DNA of 64,000 bases from Salinigranum marinum (GCF_024228675.1 NZ_CP100461.1:3938754-4002753); one strand, 5' to 3'; positions 1 to 10,377 are shown, counted from the stretch's first letter. The notes: a model not told the origin generated them from the sequence alone. Made by a program: numbers and translations.

Positions 1-1709
1 CGCTTGCGGTGCTCACGCGCGACGACGCCGACGTGAAGTTCTCCCGGGTGAAGATCCCGCGCAACCGACCGCGACTCGTCCGCGTCGGCGACGACGACCA
101 CCGCTACGTCCGGCTCGAACACGTCGTCGAGGCGAACCTCGACCTCCTCTTCCCGAACGTCGAGGTGATCGACACCTCGCTGTTCCGCGTCACCAGAAAC
201 GCCGAGGTCAGGCGGAACGAGGAGATCGCAGAGGGGCTCATCGGGGTGATCGAGGACGTGCTCCGCCAGCGCCGGTTTGCGACCGTGGTCCGGCTCGAAC
301 TCTCCGCTGACGCGCCGGACCGCGTGCGGGAACTGCTGGTCGAACAGTTGGGGGTCGCCGAGCGCGAGGTGTTCGAACACGACGGTCCGCTCGACTTCAC
401 GGCGCTGTTCTCGCTCGTCGACGTCGACCGGCCCGAGCTCAAGCTCGAACCGTGGACGCCGCAGGTCCACCCCCGTTTCGCCGGCGTCGACTCCGACGAC
501 CCGGCGGCGCTGTTCGCCGAGATCGGCCGCGAGGACGTGCTCGTCCACCACCCGTACCACTCGTTTACGACGACCGTCCAGTCGTTTCTCGACGCCGCGG
601 CGTCGGACCCGGACGTGCTCGCGATCAAGGCGGCGATCTACCGCACGGCGTCGGACTCGAAGGTCATCGAGCGCCTCATCGAGGCGGCGAAGAACGGCAA
701 GCAGGTGGCGGTGATGGTCGAACTCAAAGCGCGGTTCGACGAGGAGAACAACCTCCGGTGGGTCAAACGCCTCGAGGAGGAAGGCATCCACGTCGCCTAC
801 GGCACGATCGGCCTGAAGACCCACTCCAAGACGGCGCTAGTCGTCCGCGAGGAAGACGACGGCGTCCGGCTGTACTCCCACGTCGCCACGGGCAACTACC
901 ACTCCGAGACGGCGAAGACGTACACCGACCTCGGGCTCCTGACGACCGACCGCGACGTTGGCCAGGACCTGGTGAAGCTGTTCAACTTCTTCACGGGCCA
1001 CTCCCTGCACGAGTCGTACCGCAAGCTGCTCGTCGCCCCGGAGAACATGCGCCGGGAGTTCACCCGGCTCGTCCGTCGGGAGGCCGACCACGCTCGCGCG
1101 GGTCGCGAGGCGAAGATCGTCTTGAAGATGAACTCGCTGGAGGATCCGGAGATGGTGAAAGAGCTGTACCGTGCGTCGATCGCCGGCGTCGACATCGATC
1201 TTCTCGTCCGCGGCATCTGCCGGCTCCGCCCCGGCATCGACGGCGTGAGCGACACCGTCTCCGTCTCGTCGGTCGTCGGGCGCTTCCTCGAACACTCGCG
1301 GATCTTCTACTTCGAAAACGGGGGGCAGTCGGAGACCCCCCAGGCAGCCGGTGAGGCCGGCGACGGGAGCGGCCCCGAGTACTACATCGGCTCGGCGGAC
1401 TGGATGACGCGCAACCTCGACCGCCGCGTCGAAGCCGTCACGCCCGTCGAGAACCCCGCCCTGCGGGCGGAGCTCCAGTTCGTCCTCGACGCCATGCGCG
1501 AGGACAACCGCAAGCGCTGGGTGATGGATTCGGACGGGAGCTACGAACAGGTCACGCCGGGCGACGACCCGGTCCGGAACACCCACCGGCGGCTGATGCG
1601 CCGCGCTGAGCGGTCGGTCCCCGAGGCGGACCGGACCGCGGGGTTCGCCGACGACGCGACCCGCGACTCCGGCGTCGACCTCGACGACGTGTTCACCGAC
1701 GATCGGTAG
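1..1709 (+). CDS. ppk1: Polyphosphate kinase, 5' end outside window
   Basis: Polyphosphate kinase makes inorganic polyphosphate reversibly from ATP through a phosphohistidine intermediate. About 568 C-terminal residues are visible; PPK1 proteins usually run near 700, so the N-terminal domain lies before the window and the frame is open from base 3. The motif GLKTHSK (bases about 813-833) holds the first phospholipase-D-like histidine, and RFLEHSRIFYF (about 1279-1311) matches the region of the second. IKAAIYRT and YYIGSADWMTRNLDRR are further PPK1 signatures. The short acidic tail after the core is typical of haloarchaeal proteins. The gene faces nuoCD tail to tail across a repeat-filled gap. 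Confidence 0.93.
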   Translation, partial: LAVLTRDDADVKFSRVKIPRNRPRLVRVGDDDHRYVRLEHVVEANLDLLFPNVEVIDTSLFRVTRNAEVRRNEEIAEGLIGVIEDVLRQRRFATVVRLELSADAPDRVRELLVEQLGVAEREVFEHDGPLDFTALFSLVDVDRPELKLEPWTPQVHPRFAGVDSDDPAALFAEIGREDVLVHHPYHSFTTTVQSFLDAAASDPDVLAIKAAIYRTASDSKVIERLIEAAKNGKQVAVMVELKARFDEENNLRWVKRLEEEGIHVAYGTIGLKTHSKTALVVREEDDGVRLYSHVATGNYHSETAKTYTDLGLLTTDRDVGQDLVKLFNFFTGHSLHESYRKLLVAPENMRREFTRLVRREADHARAGREAKIVLKMNSLEDPEMVKELYRASIAGVDIDLLVRGICRLRPGIDGVSDTVSVSSVVGRFLEHSRIFYFENGGQSETPQAAGEAGDGSGPEYYIGSADWMTRNLDRRVEAVTPVENPALRAELQFVLDAMREDNRKRWVMDSDGSYEQVTPGDDPVRNTHRRLMRRAERSVPEADRTAGFADDATRDSGVDLDDVFTDDR

Positions 1710-2227
1710 TGCTCGGCCATCGGGTGGTGGATGGGGTGGGCTCTTCGCGTTCCGTGAGTGGTCGCGTTCCGTGAGCAATCAGGCTCTCCGAGCGAGACAA
1801 CTGCGTCAGTCCATAGGGCGGTGACGCCTCGCCCTCCCCAGCCGACTCGTTCGCTCGTTTCACTCGCTCACTCGCCCCTCGCGCGAGTCGCTCACTGCGT
1901 TCGCTCCCGCGCGTCGACCGCCGCGAGCGGTGTGGTGGCGCGTGTCGTCGCGGCCTCTGTGGTCGTTCCCGTGAGGCATCCGAACGGGAGCCAGCGAGGC
2001 CGTGGTCTCGCCTGGCGACGGACGCGTGAGGGATGAGTGGACGAGTGAACGGCGTGAGCGAGTGAGCGACTCGGCTGGGGAGGTCTTCGGGCGTGAGCGA
2101 GACGAACGACCGAACGGCTCGGAGCGCCGCGGGCGCTCCGGTGGCGCGGCCGCACCGTCCTGGCGCATCGTCCCCTGTCGGTCAACGAACCACTGCCTCG
2201 TCCACTCGCCAGGTCACGAACCGAACG
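1710..2227. other. Intergenic gap filled by a palindromic repeat
   Basis: This 518-base gap separates convergent ppk1 and nuoCD. I see no credible gene: frames through it are rich in Arg and Ser and look like no known protein. Most of it is the inverted repeat listed at 1820-2083; the rest (2084-2227) is more GC-rich sequence of the same style. Confidence 0.6.
1820..2083. repeat. Palindromic dispersed repeat, copy 1
   Basis: The left end reads CCTCCCCAGCCGACTCG (about 1834) and the right end carries its reverse complement, CGACTCGGCTGGGGAGG (2067-2083). The arms are made of GCTCACTCGCTC-like words. The outer left end GGTGACGCCTC recurs in inverse orientation at the right end of the copy near 13.97 kb. 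The interior words CTCGCGCGAGTCGCTC and GGTGTGGTGGCGCG recur near 21.97 kb. No transposase is present, so this looks like a non-autonomous or REP-like element. Confidence 0.7.
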
Positions 2228-3898
2228 TCACCGATCCACCTCACCCATGATCGTGTCGAGACTCCCGAGCGCCGCGATCATGTCGGGGACGTGTTCGCCC
2301 TCGGCCATCTCGGGCAGGGCCTGGAGGTTCGAGAACGAGGGGCCGCGGATCTTGAAGCGCGCGGGCTTGTCGGTGCCGTCGCTCCGGATGTAGATCCCGA
2401 GTTCGCCCTTCGCGGCCTCGACGGCCCGGTAGATCTCGGTGTCGTCCTCGGGCCGCAGGGTCCGCGGGACGTTCGCCTGGATCTCCCTGTCCTCTTCGGG
2501 CCAGTCCTCCAGTCGGTCGACGCACTGCTCGACGATCTTCGCCGACTCCTCGACCTCCCGGAGGCGGACCAGCAGTCGGGAGAAGTTGTCACAGCCGTCT
2601 TCGGTGACGACCTCCCAGTCGAGGTCCGGGTAGGAGCCGTAGGGGTCGTCGCGGCGGAGGTCGTAGTCGATCCCCGACCCGCGGGCGACCGGGCCGGTGA
2701 CGCCGTACTCCTTGGCGACCGCCGGCGGAAGGACGCCCGTATCGACCGTGCGCATCTGCAGGATCTCGTTCGCAGTCAGCAGGTCGTGGTACTCCTCCAG
2801 CGCGCCCGCGAAGCCGTCGACAAAGTCCCGCACCTTCTCGAAAAAGTCCTCCCGCGGTTCGGGGAGGTCCCAGACGACGCCGCCGAGCCGGAAGTAGTTG
2901 AACATCAGCCGCTGGCCCGTCAGGTCCTCGAGGAGGTTCTGCACCCGCTCGCGGTCGGTGATCGCGTACATGAACGTCGCGGTGAAGTCGCCGGTGACGT
3001 CCAGCGCGTACGCGCCGACCGCGAGCATATGCGCGAGGATGCGGGAGAGTTCGGCGCTCAGCGTCCGTAGGAGCCGGGCGTACTCGGGGACGTCGATCCC
3101 GGCCAACTCTTCGGCGACACGCGCGTAGGCCCACTCGTTGAGCAGGCCCCCGCCGCTCCAGTCCCAGCGGTCGGGGTACGGCATGATCTGATACCGGTAG
3201 GTCCCCTGCTGGCACATCTGCTCCTCACACCGGTGGATGTAGCCGATGTCGGGGTCGAGGTCGACGACCTGCTCGCCGTCGAGGACGGCTTCGAGGTGGA
3301 GCACGCCGTGGGTCGCCGGGTGGTGTGGCCCGATGTTGATGAACATCGTCTCGCCCGCGCGGTGGTCTTCGTCGATCGGGTTGGCGTGTTCGGTGTACGG
3401 GACGATCTGAGGGCGGTCCTGGTCGTAGTCGAGCGAGAGCGGGTGGCCCTGCCACGTCTCGGGGAGGAGGATCCGTCGGAGATCGGGGTGGCCCTCGTAC
3501 TCGATCCCTACCAGATCGTAGGCCTCCCGTTCGTGCCACTCGGCCGTTCTGAACACGGGTTCGGCGGTCTGGCTCTTCGGGGCGCCCTTCGACGTGGGAA
3601 CGACCACGCTCACCTCCCGGGTCCGGTCGTCGTACGAGGTGAGGTGGTAGATCGACTCGTAGCGGTCCTCGTACTCCTGGCTCGTCACGCACGAGAGGTG
3701 GTCGAAGCCAGCCTCGTCTCTGAGCGTCGACAGCACGTCCTGGACCGCGTCCGGACGGATCACCACCGCCGGTGCGTTGACGTGGTCCTCGAAGCCGAGG
3801 ACGCGGTCGCCCAGGAGCGCCCGGAGCGCGGTGCGGGGGTCGTCGCGGACGTCGGGGCGGGTCGTCGCCGCGACGTCCGACGTCTGGGAGGGAGACAT
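2228..3898 (-). CDS. nuoCD: NADH-quinone oxidoreductase fused subunit C/D
   Basis: This is a 556-residue fusion of the 30 kDa (NuoC, about residues 30-170) and 49 kDa (NuoD, about 185-556) subunits of respiratory complex I, which sit on the cytoplasmic side of the peripheral arm near the quinone site. Family marks are EREAYDLVGIEYEGHPDLRR at the end of NuoC, and GPHHPATHGVLHLE and RGSGIDYDLRRD in NuoD. C/D fusion is normal in haloarchaea. Start ATG 3898 gives the acidic Ser/Asp-rich N-terminus expected. What is odd is the setting: haloarchaeal nuo genes normally form one long operon, but here the neighbours are a Bat-type regulator upstream (divergent) and ppk1 downstream, so this copy is an orphan or the operon is split. 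Confidence 0.95.
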   Translation of the reverse strand: MSPSQTSDVAATTRPDVRDDPRTALRALLGDRVLGFEDHVNAPAVVIRPDAVQDVLSTLRDEAGFDHLSCVTSQEYEDRYESIYHLTSYDDRTREVSVVVPTSKGAPKSQTAEPVFRTAEWHEREAYDLVGIEYEGHPDLRRILLPETWQGHPLSLDYDQDRPQIVPYTEHANPIDEDHRAGETMFINIGPHHPATHGVLHLEAVLDGEQVVDLDPDIGYIHRCEEQMCQQGTYRYQIMPYPDRWDWSGGGLLNEWAYARVAEELAGIDVPEYARLLRTLSAELSRILAHMLAVGAYALDVTGDFTATFMYAITDRERVQNLLEDLTGQRLMFNYFRLGGVVWDLPEPREDFFEKVRDFVDGFAGALEEYHDLLTANEILQMRTVDTGVLPPAVAKEYGVTGPVARGSGIDYDLRRDDPYGSYPDLDWEVVTEDGCDNFSRLLVRLREVEESAKIVEQCVDRLEDWPEEDREIQANVPRTLRPEDDTEIYRAVEAAKGELGIYIRSDGTDKPARFKIRGPSFSNLQALPEMAEGEHVPDMIAALGSLDTIMGEVDR

Positions 3899-3983
3899 GC
3901 TCGGACCGACGGCAGCCAGCGTCCTCGGCGTTCTGCCGCATGCGTGCGGCGCTTTTATTCCATCGCCGGCCGAGGCGGGCCGT
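3899..3983. promoter_or_regulatory. Divergent promoter with inverted repeat
   Basis: This 85-base gap lies between nuoCD and the divergent Bat-type regulator. GCTTTTATTC (about 3951-3960) can serve as a TATA box for the rightward gene, whose ATG is about 27 bases on, and reads AATAAAAG leftward. Beside it at 3935-3950 is a perfect inverted repeat, GCCGCA-TGCG-TGCGGC. It could be an operator or an RNA hairpin in the nuoCD leader. Confidence 0.5.
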
Positions 3984-4697
3984 ATGCGAGCCCTGCGTCT
4001 CCGCCTGCATCCCGACCCCGATGCGATCCACCCGATGCACGAGTTCGTGATCCGACACGACGGGTTCACCCGGGCGCGACTCCTCGCGGAGGGCGAGCGG
4101 CGACCGGGCGGAAGCGACGGAAACGACGACGTCGACGAGATGGCCGACGAACCGCAGGCACTCCTGTTTCACGTCGAGGGCTCCGACCCCGCACGCGAGG
4201 CGTACGCCGCGGCGCTGCGCGACACCGACAGCGTCGCCGAATTCGAACTCGACCGCCGCGGCGACGTGCTCTACGCGTACGTGCTGGAGGCGCGGTCGCC
4301 GTTCGACACGCGGCTGGCGGCGACGTTCACCCGACTCCAGCTCGTGATCGTTCCGCCCGTGGAGTTCGTCGCCGACCGGACGATCCGGCTCACGGTCGTC
4401 GGCGGCGCGAGCGCGGTCCAGTCGGCGGTCGAGGCGCTCCCGGCGGCGGTCGAGGCGGAGGTGCGCCGGATCGGCGGCTTCGACGGTGCCGTCGTGGATT
4501 CGTCGCCCGCGGCGGCGCTCACCACGCGACAGCGCGAGGCGGTCGCGGCGGCGGTCGACGCCGGCTACTACGGCGCGACGCGCGAGGGGAGCGTCGCGGC
4601 CGTGGCCGAGACACTCGACTGTTCGACGGGGACGGCGGCCGAACACCTCCGCAAGGCCGAGGCCCGGGTGATGCGTGCGGTCGTCGGCGAACGGTGA
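3984..4697 (+). CDS. Bat-type HTH_10 transcriptional regulator
   Basis: This 237-residue protein ends in the HTH_10 domain found in haloarchaeal bacterio-opsin activator (Bat) relatives. The C-terminal run LTTRQREAV...GYYGATREG...CSTGTAAEHLRKAE (about residues 175-230) fits the family pattern LTxRQxEhL-GYY-P/TR-S-xxxxHLRRAE. The N-terminal 160 residues are an unassigned alpha/beta sensor region. ATG 3984 lies about 27 bases after a TATA-like box, so the transcript is probably leaderless. Being divergent from nuoCD over an 85-base gap with an inverted repeat makes autoregulation or control of nuoCD plausible, but that is inference. Confidence 0.85.
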   Translation: MRALRLRLHPDPDAIHPMHEFVIRHDGFTRARLLAEGERRPGGSDGNDDVDEMADEPQALLFHVEGSDPAREAYAAALRDTDSVAEFELDRRGDVLYAYVLEARSPFDTRLAATFTRLQLVIVPPVEFVADRTIRLTVVGGASAVQSAVEALPAAVEAEVRRIGGFDGAVVDSSPAAALTTRQREAVAAAVDAGYYGATREGSVAAVAETLDCSTGTAAEHLRKAEARVMRAVVGER

Positions 4698-4724
4698 CGC
4701 TCTCCGTCGGCCCCGTCGCGGTCG

Positions 4725-5603
4725 TCACCGCTCGGCCACGGCGGTCTGCATCGCGTCGCTGTTGTACGCGCTCCCGACGCCCTCGGCGTCGAGGACGATC
4801 AGTCCCGCCGTCGACCCGGTCTCGTCGGCGAACGCCGCGATCGCGGCCTCGGCGGCCGACTGGGCGCTCGCGCCCGCGCCGAGACGGTCGACGGCCCGCC
4901 GCGTGAGCGTCACGCGGGCGATGTCCTCGCCGGCCCCGGTCGCGGAGGCGCCGCCCGCCGCCCCGCAGTAGAAGCCGGAGCCGACCTGCGGGACGTCGCC
5001 GACCCGGCCGGCGAGGGCGAACCACCGCCCGCCGGTCGACGTCGCCGCCGCGAACGTCTCGCCGTCGCCGGCGACCGCGCCGACGGTGTCGTGGTCGGTG
5101 GTGGGGTCCGCCCCGCCCGCGTCGTCGCCGAAGCGGTCACGGAGCCACGCGAGCTGGTCGGCCGCGTCCCCGTGCGGGGGGTCCGCCGCCGCGAACCGCT
5201 CGCGGGTCGCCTCGGTCAGGAGATCGACGCCGGTCTCGACGCCGACGCACTCGGCGAACGCCTCCCCGGGCGGGCCCGCCAGCAGGACGTGCGGCGTCTC
5301 CACACAGACGGCTCGGGCGACGGAGATCGGGTGTTCGACGCCCGCGAGGGAGGCGACCGCGCCGATTTCTCCCCCAGAAGTCATCACGCCGGCGTCGACC
5401 CGGACCCGACCGTCGGACTGGACCGCCCCGCCGCGGCCGGCGTTGAACCGCTCGTCGCGTTCGAGCGTCCGGAGGGCGGCCTCGACCGCGTCGACCGGCG
5501 TCGACGCGCCGACGCCGGCGGCGGCCGCGTCGTCGAGGACGGCCTGTCTGGCCGCCGGCGCGGCGGGAGACGATCCGGCTCCACCGTGAACGATGAGTCG
5601 CAC
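4725..5603 (-). CDS. Isoaspartyl peptidase/L-asparaginase (Ntn hydrolase)
   Basis: This is a 292-residue plant-type asparaginase of the N-terminal nucleophile class, which cleaves isoaspartyl dipeptides or asparagine. It self-cleaves to expose a threonine; the expected site is the DTVGAV motif (Thr about residue 169), and the GG of SGFYCGAAGGASATGAGE forms the substrate pocket. The N-terminus RLIVHGGAGS and NAGRGGAV are family signatures. Length fits the family. It stands alone, convergent with the regulator gene 27 bases away and divergent from icd. Confidence 0.9.
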   Translation of the reverse strand: MRLIVHGGAGSSPAAPAARQAVLDDAAAAGVGASTPVDAVEAALRTLERDERFNAGRGGAVQSDGRVRVDAGVMTSGGEIGAVASLAGVEHPISVARAVCVETPHVLLAGPPGEAFAECVGVETGVDLLTEATRERFAAADPPHGDAADQLAWLRDRFGDDAGGADPTTDHDTVGAVAGDGETFAAATSTGGRWFALAGRVGDVPQVGSGFYCGAAGGASATGAGEDIARVTLTRRAVDRLGAGASAQSAAEAAIAAFADETGSTAGLIVLDAEGVGSAYNSDAMQTAVAER

Positions 5604-5734
5604 GTTCGACCCTGTCGTGGCGTCGACTTATAGCCCGCCGACCGCGCTCCGGTGGCCCCCCGTCCGCCGTCATCGATCGATCCCGCGGCCGCGGTTCGTA
5701 CTCGTCTTCTGTCACTTGTTGACGGAGAACGGCA

Positions 5735-5770
5735 GGCCTTTTAACGTGGTCTGGAAAGTCGTGGTTGTTC
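5735..5770 (+). promoter_or_regulatory. TATA box of icd
   Basis: CCTTTTAACG (about 5737-5746) is a good haloarchaeal TATA element and lies about 25-28 bases before the ATG of icd, so the transcript should have little or no leader. Confidence 0.55.
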
Positions 5771-7036
<1,266 letters not shown>

Positions 7037-7217
7037 GCGACTCGACTCCACGCTCCGATTTCCCGACCGTCGTTCGGTTCGCTCACCGTCTCGTGTGGGA
7101 CCCCTCCCGGCCCGACGCGACACGCGCGAATCTGCCCGACATCGTCTTTTTATCGGCCGGACGTCGTCTCTCTCGCCGTCAGCGACGGGACGACCGACGG
7201 TGACTCGGCCCGTCGGT

Positions 7218-7451
7218 TCACTCCCCCGACTCGGTCGTGTCGAGGCCGAGCGTCGCGTTCGCGCCGCAGAAGCACGTGGTCGCGTTGAAGCCGGCCCCGA
7301 GCGCGCCGAGCGCCGCGAGTCCGCCGAGCGCCGCGAGTCCGCCGAGCGAGCGGCTTCCCGACCGGAGCGCACGCACGGCGACCACCGCCAGTCCGACGGC
7401 GAGCAGTCCGCGGGCGATCCTGTCGGCACCGCCGACGTTTCGTTCGGTCAT
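7218..7451 (-). CDS. DUF2892-type small membrane protein
   Basis: This 77-residue protein starts MTERNVGGADRIARG, the hallmark beginning of DUF2892 (YgaP-like inner membrane) proteins. It has two hydrophobic helices (about 17-30 and 40-55) and a C-terminal TTCFCGANATLGLDT, in place of the usual CPLY-LLGINT. The middle holds a near-perfect tandem repeat of LGGLAAL, encoded by repeated GCCGAGCGCCGCGAGTCC words. Its function in the family is not established. A TATA-like GTTTAGC lies about 27 bases before ATG 7451. Confidence 0.8.
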   Translation of the reverse strand: MTERNVGGADRIARGLLAVGLAVVAVRALRSGSRSLGGLAALGGLAALGALGAGFNATTCFCGANATLGLDTTESGE

Positions 7452-7587
7452 GCCCGTTCGTTGGCCCGCGCACGCTAAACGACGACGGCCCCTCACTGGG
7501 TGACCGCGCGGCCCGACCACGGGGCCAGCACGCGGTCGACCAACCCGACCACGAGGCTTTTACTGGCTGGCACCCGTGTGGGCGGGC

Positions 7588-8304
7588 GTGTACGGCGTCG
7601 TTCTCGCGGCCGGCGAGGGAACCCGACTGCGCCCGCTGACGGCCGAGCGGCCGAAGGGGCTGGTCGAGGTCGCCGGCGTGCCGATCCTGACGCGCTGTTT
7701 CGAGACGCTCCGCTCGCTCGGCGTCGACGAACTGGTCGTCGTCGTGGGCTACCGCGGGGACGACGTCGTCTCGTACTACGGCGACCGATTCGGCGACCTT
7801 CCGATCACGTACGCCACACAAGCGGAGCGGAAGGGGTCGGCCCACGCGCTGGCGATCGCCGGCGCACACGTCAACGGCGACGCGGTCGTGATGAACGGCG
7901 ACAACGTCTGCGACGCGACCCTCTCGGCGGTCGTCTCCCGACACGCCGAGACCGACGCCGACGCGACCCTCCTCGTCGACCGGGTTCCCCGCGACCGGGC
8001 GTCCCGAACCGGTGTGGTCGAGTTCGACGACGACGGCGGCGTCGTCGGCCTCGTCGAGAAGCCGGACGACCCGCCGTCGACCACGGTCCCGCGGGGCTTC
8101 TACGCCTTCTCGCCGCGGATCTTCGAGGCCTGCCGCGCCGTCGAGCCGTCGCCGACCAGGGAGTACGAACTCACGGCCGCGATCGACCGCCTCCTCGCGG
8201 CGGGTGGCCGGGTCGAGACCGTCCCGCTCGACGGCTGGTGCGTCAACGTGAACACGGCCGCGGACCGCAGCCGGGCCGAACGACGGCTGGGCGAGCGGTC
8301 CTGA
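7588..8304 (+). CDS. Sugar-phosphate nucleotidylyltransferase
   Basis: This 238-residue enzyme of the NTP_transferase family couples a sugar-1-phosphate to an NTP to give a nucleotide sugar (UDP- or dTDP-glucose class). The signature LAAGEGTRLRPLT...RPKGLV stands at the N-terminus, with NGDNVCD as the metal/nucleotide Asp region and VEKPDDPPSTT later. It lacks the left-handed beta-helix acyltransferase tail of GlmU-type proteins. I chose GTG 7588 (MYGVVLAAGEG) because families start just before VVLAAG and because it lies about 27 bases after the TATA-like CTTTTACT; GTG 7576 is the alternative. The exact sugar cannot be told, and no glycan genes adjoin. Confidence 0.85.
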   Translation: MYGVVLAAGEGTRLRPLTAERPKGLVEVAGVPILTRCFETLRSLGVDELVVVVGYRGDDVVSYYGDRFGDLPITYATQAERKGSAHALAIAGAHVNGDAVVMNGDNVCDATLSAVVSRHAETDADATLLVDRVPRDRASRTGVVEFDDDGGVVGLVEKPDDPPSTTVPRGFYAFSPRIFEACRAVEPSPTREYELTAAIDRLLAAGGRVETVPLDGWCVNVNTAADRSRAERRLGERS

Positions 8305-8385
8305 GCCGACCCGTCCCCGTCGGCGTTGGTTTCGAACACGCCCGGTCGCGCGCCGCGCTTCGGGCGACGTTCGCCGCGGCGACGC

Positions 8386-8802
8386 TCAGACCTCCAGCAC
8401 CTCGACGAGGTTCCCCTCCGGATCGCGGACGAACAGGATCTTGGTCCCACTGGCCGTCCGCTGGGGGGCGCTCTGGGTTTCGACCTCGGCCGGAAGCGAC
8501 TCGTAGAACGCGTCCAGGTCGGGCGTCGACAGCCCCACGTGTGCCGTCCCCGGCCGGTTCACAGTCCCCGATTCGACGGCCGTGCCCTCGGGGTCGTACG
8601 CGACGAGTTCGACGCGGACGCCGTCGGCGTCGAGGTGTGCGAACTCGGCGCTGGCACCGTCGACGCCGACGCCGGTCGCGAACGCTTCGCCGTCGACCGA
8701 GAAGCGGTCGACGACGGCGAGACCGAGGACGTCGCGGTAGAACGCGACCGCCCGGTCGAGGTCGCTCACGGTCAGCCCGACGTGGTGTGCGCGGGGTGGC
8801 AT
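8386..8802 (-). CDS. VOC-family (glyoxalase-like) protein
   Basis: This 138-residue protein has two beta-alpha-beta-beta-beta modules: residues about 4-55 (HHVGLTVSDLDRAVAFYRDVLG) and 75-138 (AHVGLSTPDLDAFYESL, then RDPEGNLVEVLEV). Metal ligands fit His6/7, Glu at 67 or 69, His84 and Glu135 of the fold. VOC proteins include lyases, dioxygenases and resistance proteins; the substrate is unknown. It is convergent with the nucleotidyltransferase. Confidence 0.85.
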   Translation of the reverse strand: MPPRAHHVGLTVSDLDRAVAFYRDVLGLAVVDRFSVDGEAFATGVGVDGASAEFAHLDADGVRVELVAYDPEGTAVESGTVNRPGTAHVGLSTPDLDAFYESLPAEVETQSAPQRTASGTKILFVRDPEGNLVEVLEV

Positions 8803-8936
8803 ACTCGGGTGGGCGTGCGGGCCGGGGATACCGGTTTCGGCTCGACGCCACCGCGCCGTCGGGGACGGCCGGCCGCCGGCCGACAGCCGACGAGCGCCCC
8901 AACGTCTTTTTGTACCGTCATTTCACTCGGTAGGGT

Positions 8937-9845
8937 ATGGACGGCGACCGCGCCGAAGGGGTCCTGCTCGGCTTAGCCTGTGGTGACGCGCTCGGCCGCC
9001 CGGTCGAGTTCGAGACGCCGGCGCGGATCCTCGCGCAGTACGGCGAGGTGACCGAGATGCTCGCGAACGGCACCTGGAACAAGCCCGCGGGAACGGTGAC
9101 CGACGACACCGAGATGGCGCTCCGTCTCGCGCGGAGCCTCGTCGACCGGGGTGCGTTCGACCCGGCGGACGTCGCCGAACGGTTCGTCGCGTGGTACGAG
9201 TCGGGGCCGTTCGACATCGGTAACATGACCGCCTCGGCGCTCGGTCGGATCCGCGACGGGGAGCCGTGGCACGTCGCCGGACAGCGGGTGTGGGAGGCGT
9301 CGCCCGAGGGGTCGAACGCCGGCAACGGGAGCGTGATGCGCGCCGCGCCGCTCGCGGTCGCGTTCGCGTCCCGAGAGTCCGAACTCGTCGACGCGAGCGT
9401 GGCGAGTTCGAAGATCACGCACGCCGACCCGCGCTGTACGGCCGGCTGTGCCGTGTTGAACCTCACGCTCGCGGGACTCGCCTCCGGCCGGTCCGAGCCG
9501 CTGTCGCGCGCGCTCGACCGCGCGGAGCCGCCGGAGCCCCTCGAAGACGCCCTCCGACCGGTCGCGGCGGCCGCCGCCGCCCCCGACGACCTCCGGTCGA
9601 CCGGCTACGTCGTCGACACGCTCCGGACGGCGTTGTGGTACGGTCTCCGGGCCGGGACCGCGGAGAACGCGCTCGTCGACGTGGTGAACATGGGCGGCGA
9701 CGCCGACACCGTCGGCGCGATCACCGGCGCGGTCGTGGGCGCGCGGTTCGGTGCCGACGCCCTCCCGGACCGGTGGCTCGCCGAACTCGATACCGCCGAC
9801 GAACTTCGGGCGCTGGCGCGCGACCTCACGACCGTCGGGGAGTAA
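8937..9845 (+). CDS. ADP-ribosylglycohydrolase family protein
   Basis: This 302-residue DraG/ARH-type hydrolase would remove ADP-ribose from proteins or small acceptors using two metal ions. The three acidic motifs are complete: GLACGDALG (about 12-20), TDDTEMAL (about 54-61) and MGGDADTVGAITGA near the C-terminus. NAGNGSVMRAAPLAV is the conserved middle loop. ATG 8937 follows an AT-rich TTTTTGTACCG box by about 27 bases. No ADP-ribosyltransferase is seen nearby, so the partner is unknown. Confidence 0.9.
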   Translation: MDGDRAEGVLLGLACGDALGRPVEFETPARILAQYGEVTEMLANGTWNKPAGTVTDDTEMALRLARSLVDRGAFDPADVAERFVAWYESGPFDIGNMTASALGRIRDGEPWHVAGQRVWEASPEGSNAGNGSVMRAAPLAVAFASRESELVDASVASSKITHADPRCTAGCAVLNLTLAGLASGRSEPLSRALDRAEPPEPLEDALRPVAAAAAAPDDLRSTGYVVDTLRTALWYGLRAGTAENALVDVVNMGGDADTVGAITGAVVGARFGADALPDRWLAELDTADELRALARDLTTVGE

Positions 9846-9851
9846 CTCGGC

Positions 9852-10331
9852 TCAGAGCCACGAGCGCCCGACCGCGGGCCACAGCCGCCTGTGGGCCCAC
9901 ACGAGGACGGAGAAGCCGACGGCACCGGCCGTGTCGGCGACGAGGTCCACGGCGGTGTCTTCGAGGTAAAAGGCGCGGCTCCAGTTCACCCAGAAGTCGG
10001 TGAACAGTCGCTCGTACACCTCGAACCACGTCCCGATGGCGAGCACCAGGAGTGGCAACACGACGAAGACGGCGAAGAACCCGCGGGCGAGCCGTGGTCG
10101 GTAGACGTAACAGAGCGCGGCGACGCCGAAGCCCGAGAGGGCGTGGACGAGCATGTCCCACCACCAGATCTTCGAGTAGAGGAACAGGCCCATGCTGGCG
10201 AAGTGCAGGCCGGTCACGGCGACGCCGAACCCACCGACCGCGTACACCGCGCCCGGGTGAAGCGACCGGCGGCGACTGAACGCCTCGACCCACCGGGTCG
10301 AACGAGCGACGGTTCGGGGTCGGGGAATCAT
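9852..10331 (-). CDS. DUF2238/YjdF-like membrane protein, copy A
   Basis: This 159-residue membrane protein has four predicted helices. Conserved marks shared with its neighbour are WWWDMLVHALSGFGVAAL, GTWFEVYERLF and AFYLEDTAVDLVADTAGA. These resemble YjdF-type DUF2238 proteins, in which D/H-rich loops flank helices; the function is unknown. Start ATG 10331 (MIPRPRTV) is chosen, since upstream codons give an Arg run. It lies 46 bases after the paralogous gene and is probably co-transcribed with it. Confidence 0.75.
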   Translation of the reverse strand: MIPRPRTVARSTRWVEAFSRRRSLHPGAVYAVGGFGVAVTGLHFASMGLFLYSKIWWWDMLVHALSGFGVAALCYVYRPRLARGFFAVFVVLPLLVLAIGTWFEVYERLFTDFWVNWSRAFYLEDTAVDLVADTAGAVGFSVLVWAHRRLWPAVGRSWL

Positions 10332-10377
10332 AGCCGAACCGAGGGAGAGACGCAGCAAAAGGGTTTGCCCCCGGTTA

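Noticed and set aside
3225..4646. Long minus-strand frame opposite the Bat-type regulator and overlapping nuoCD
   Set aside because: Composition is typical of a shadow frame; NuoC/D and HTH_10 motifs explain the region.
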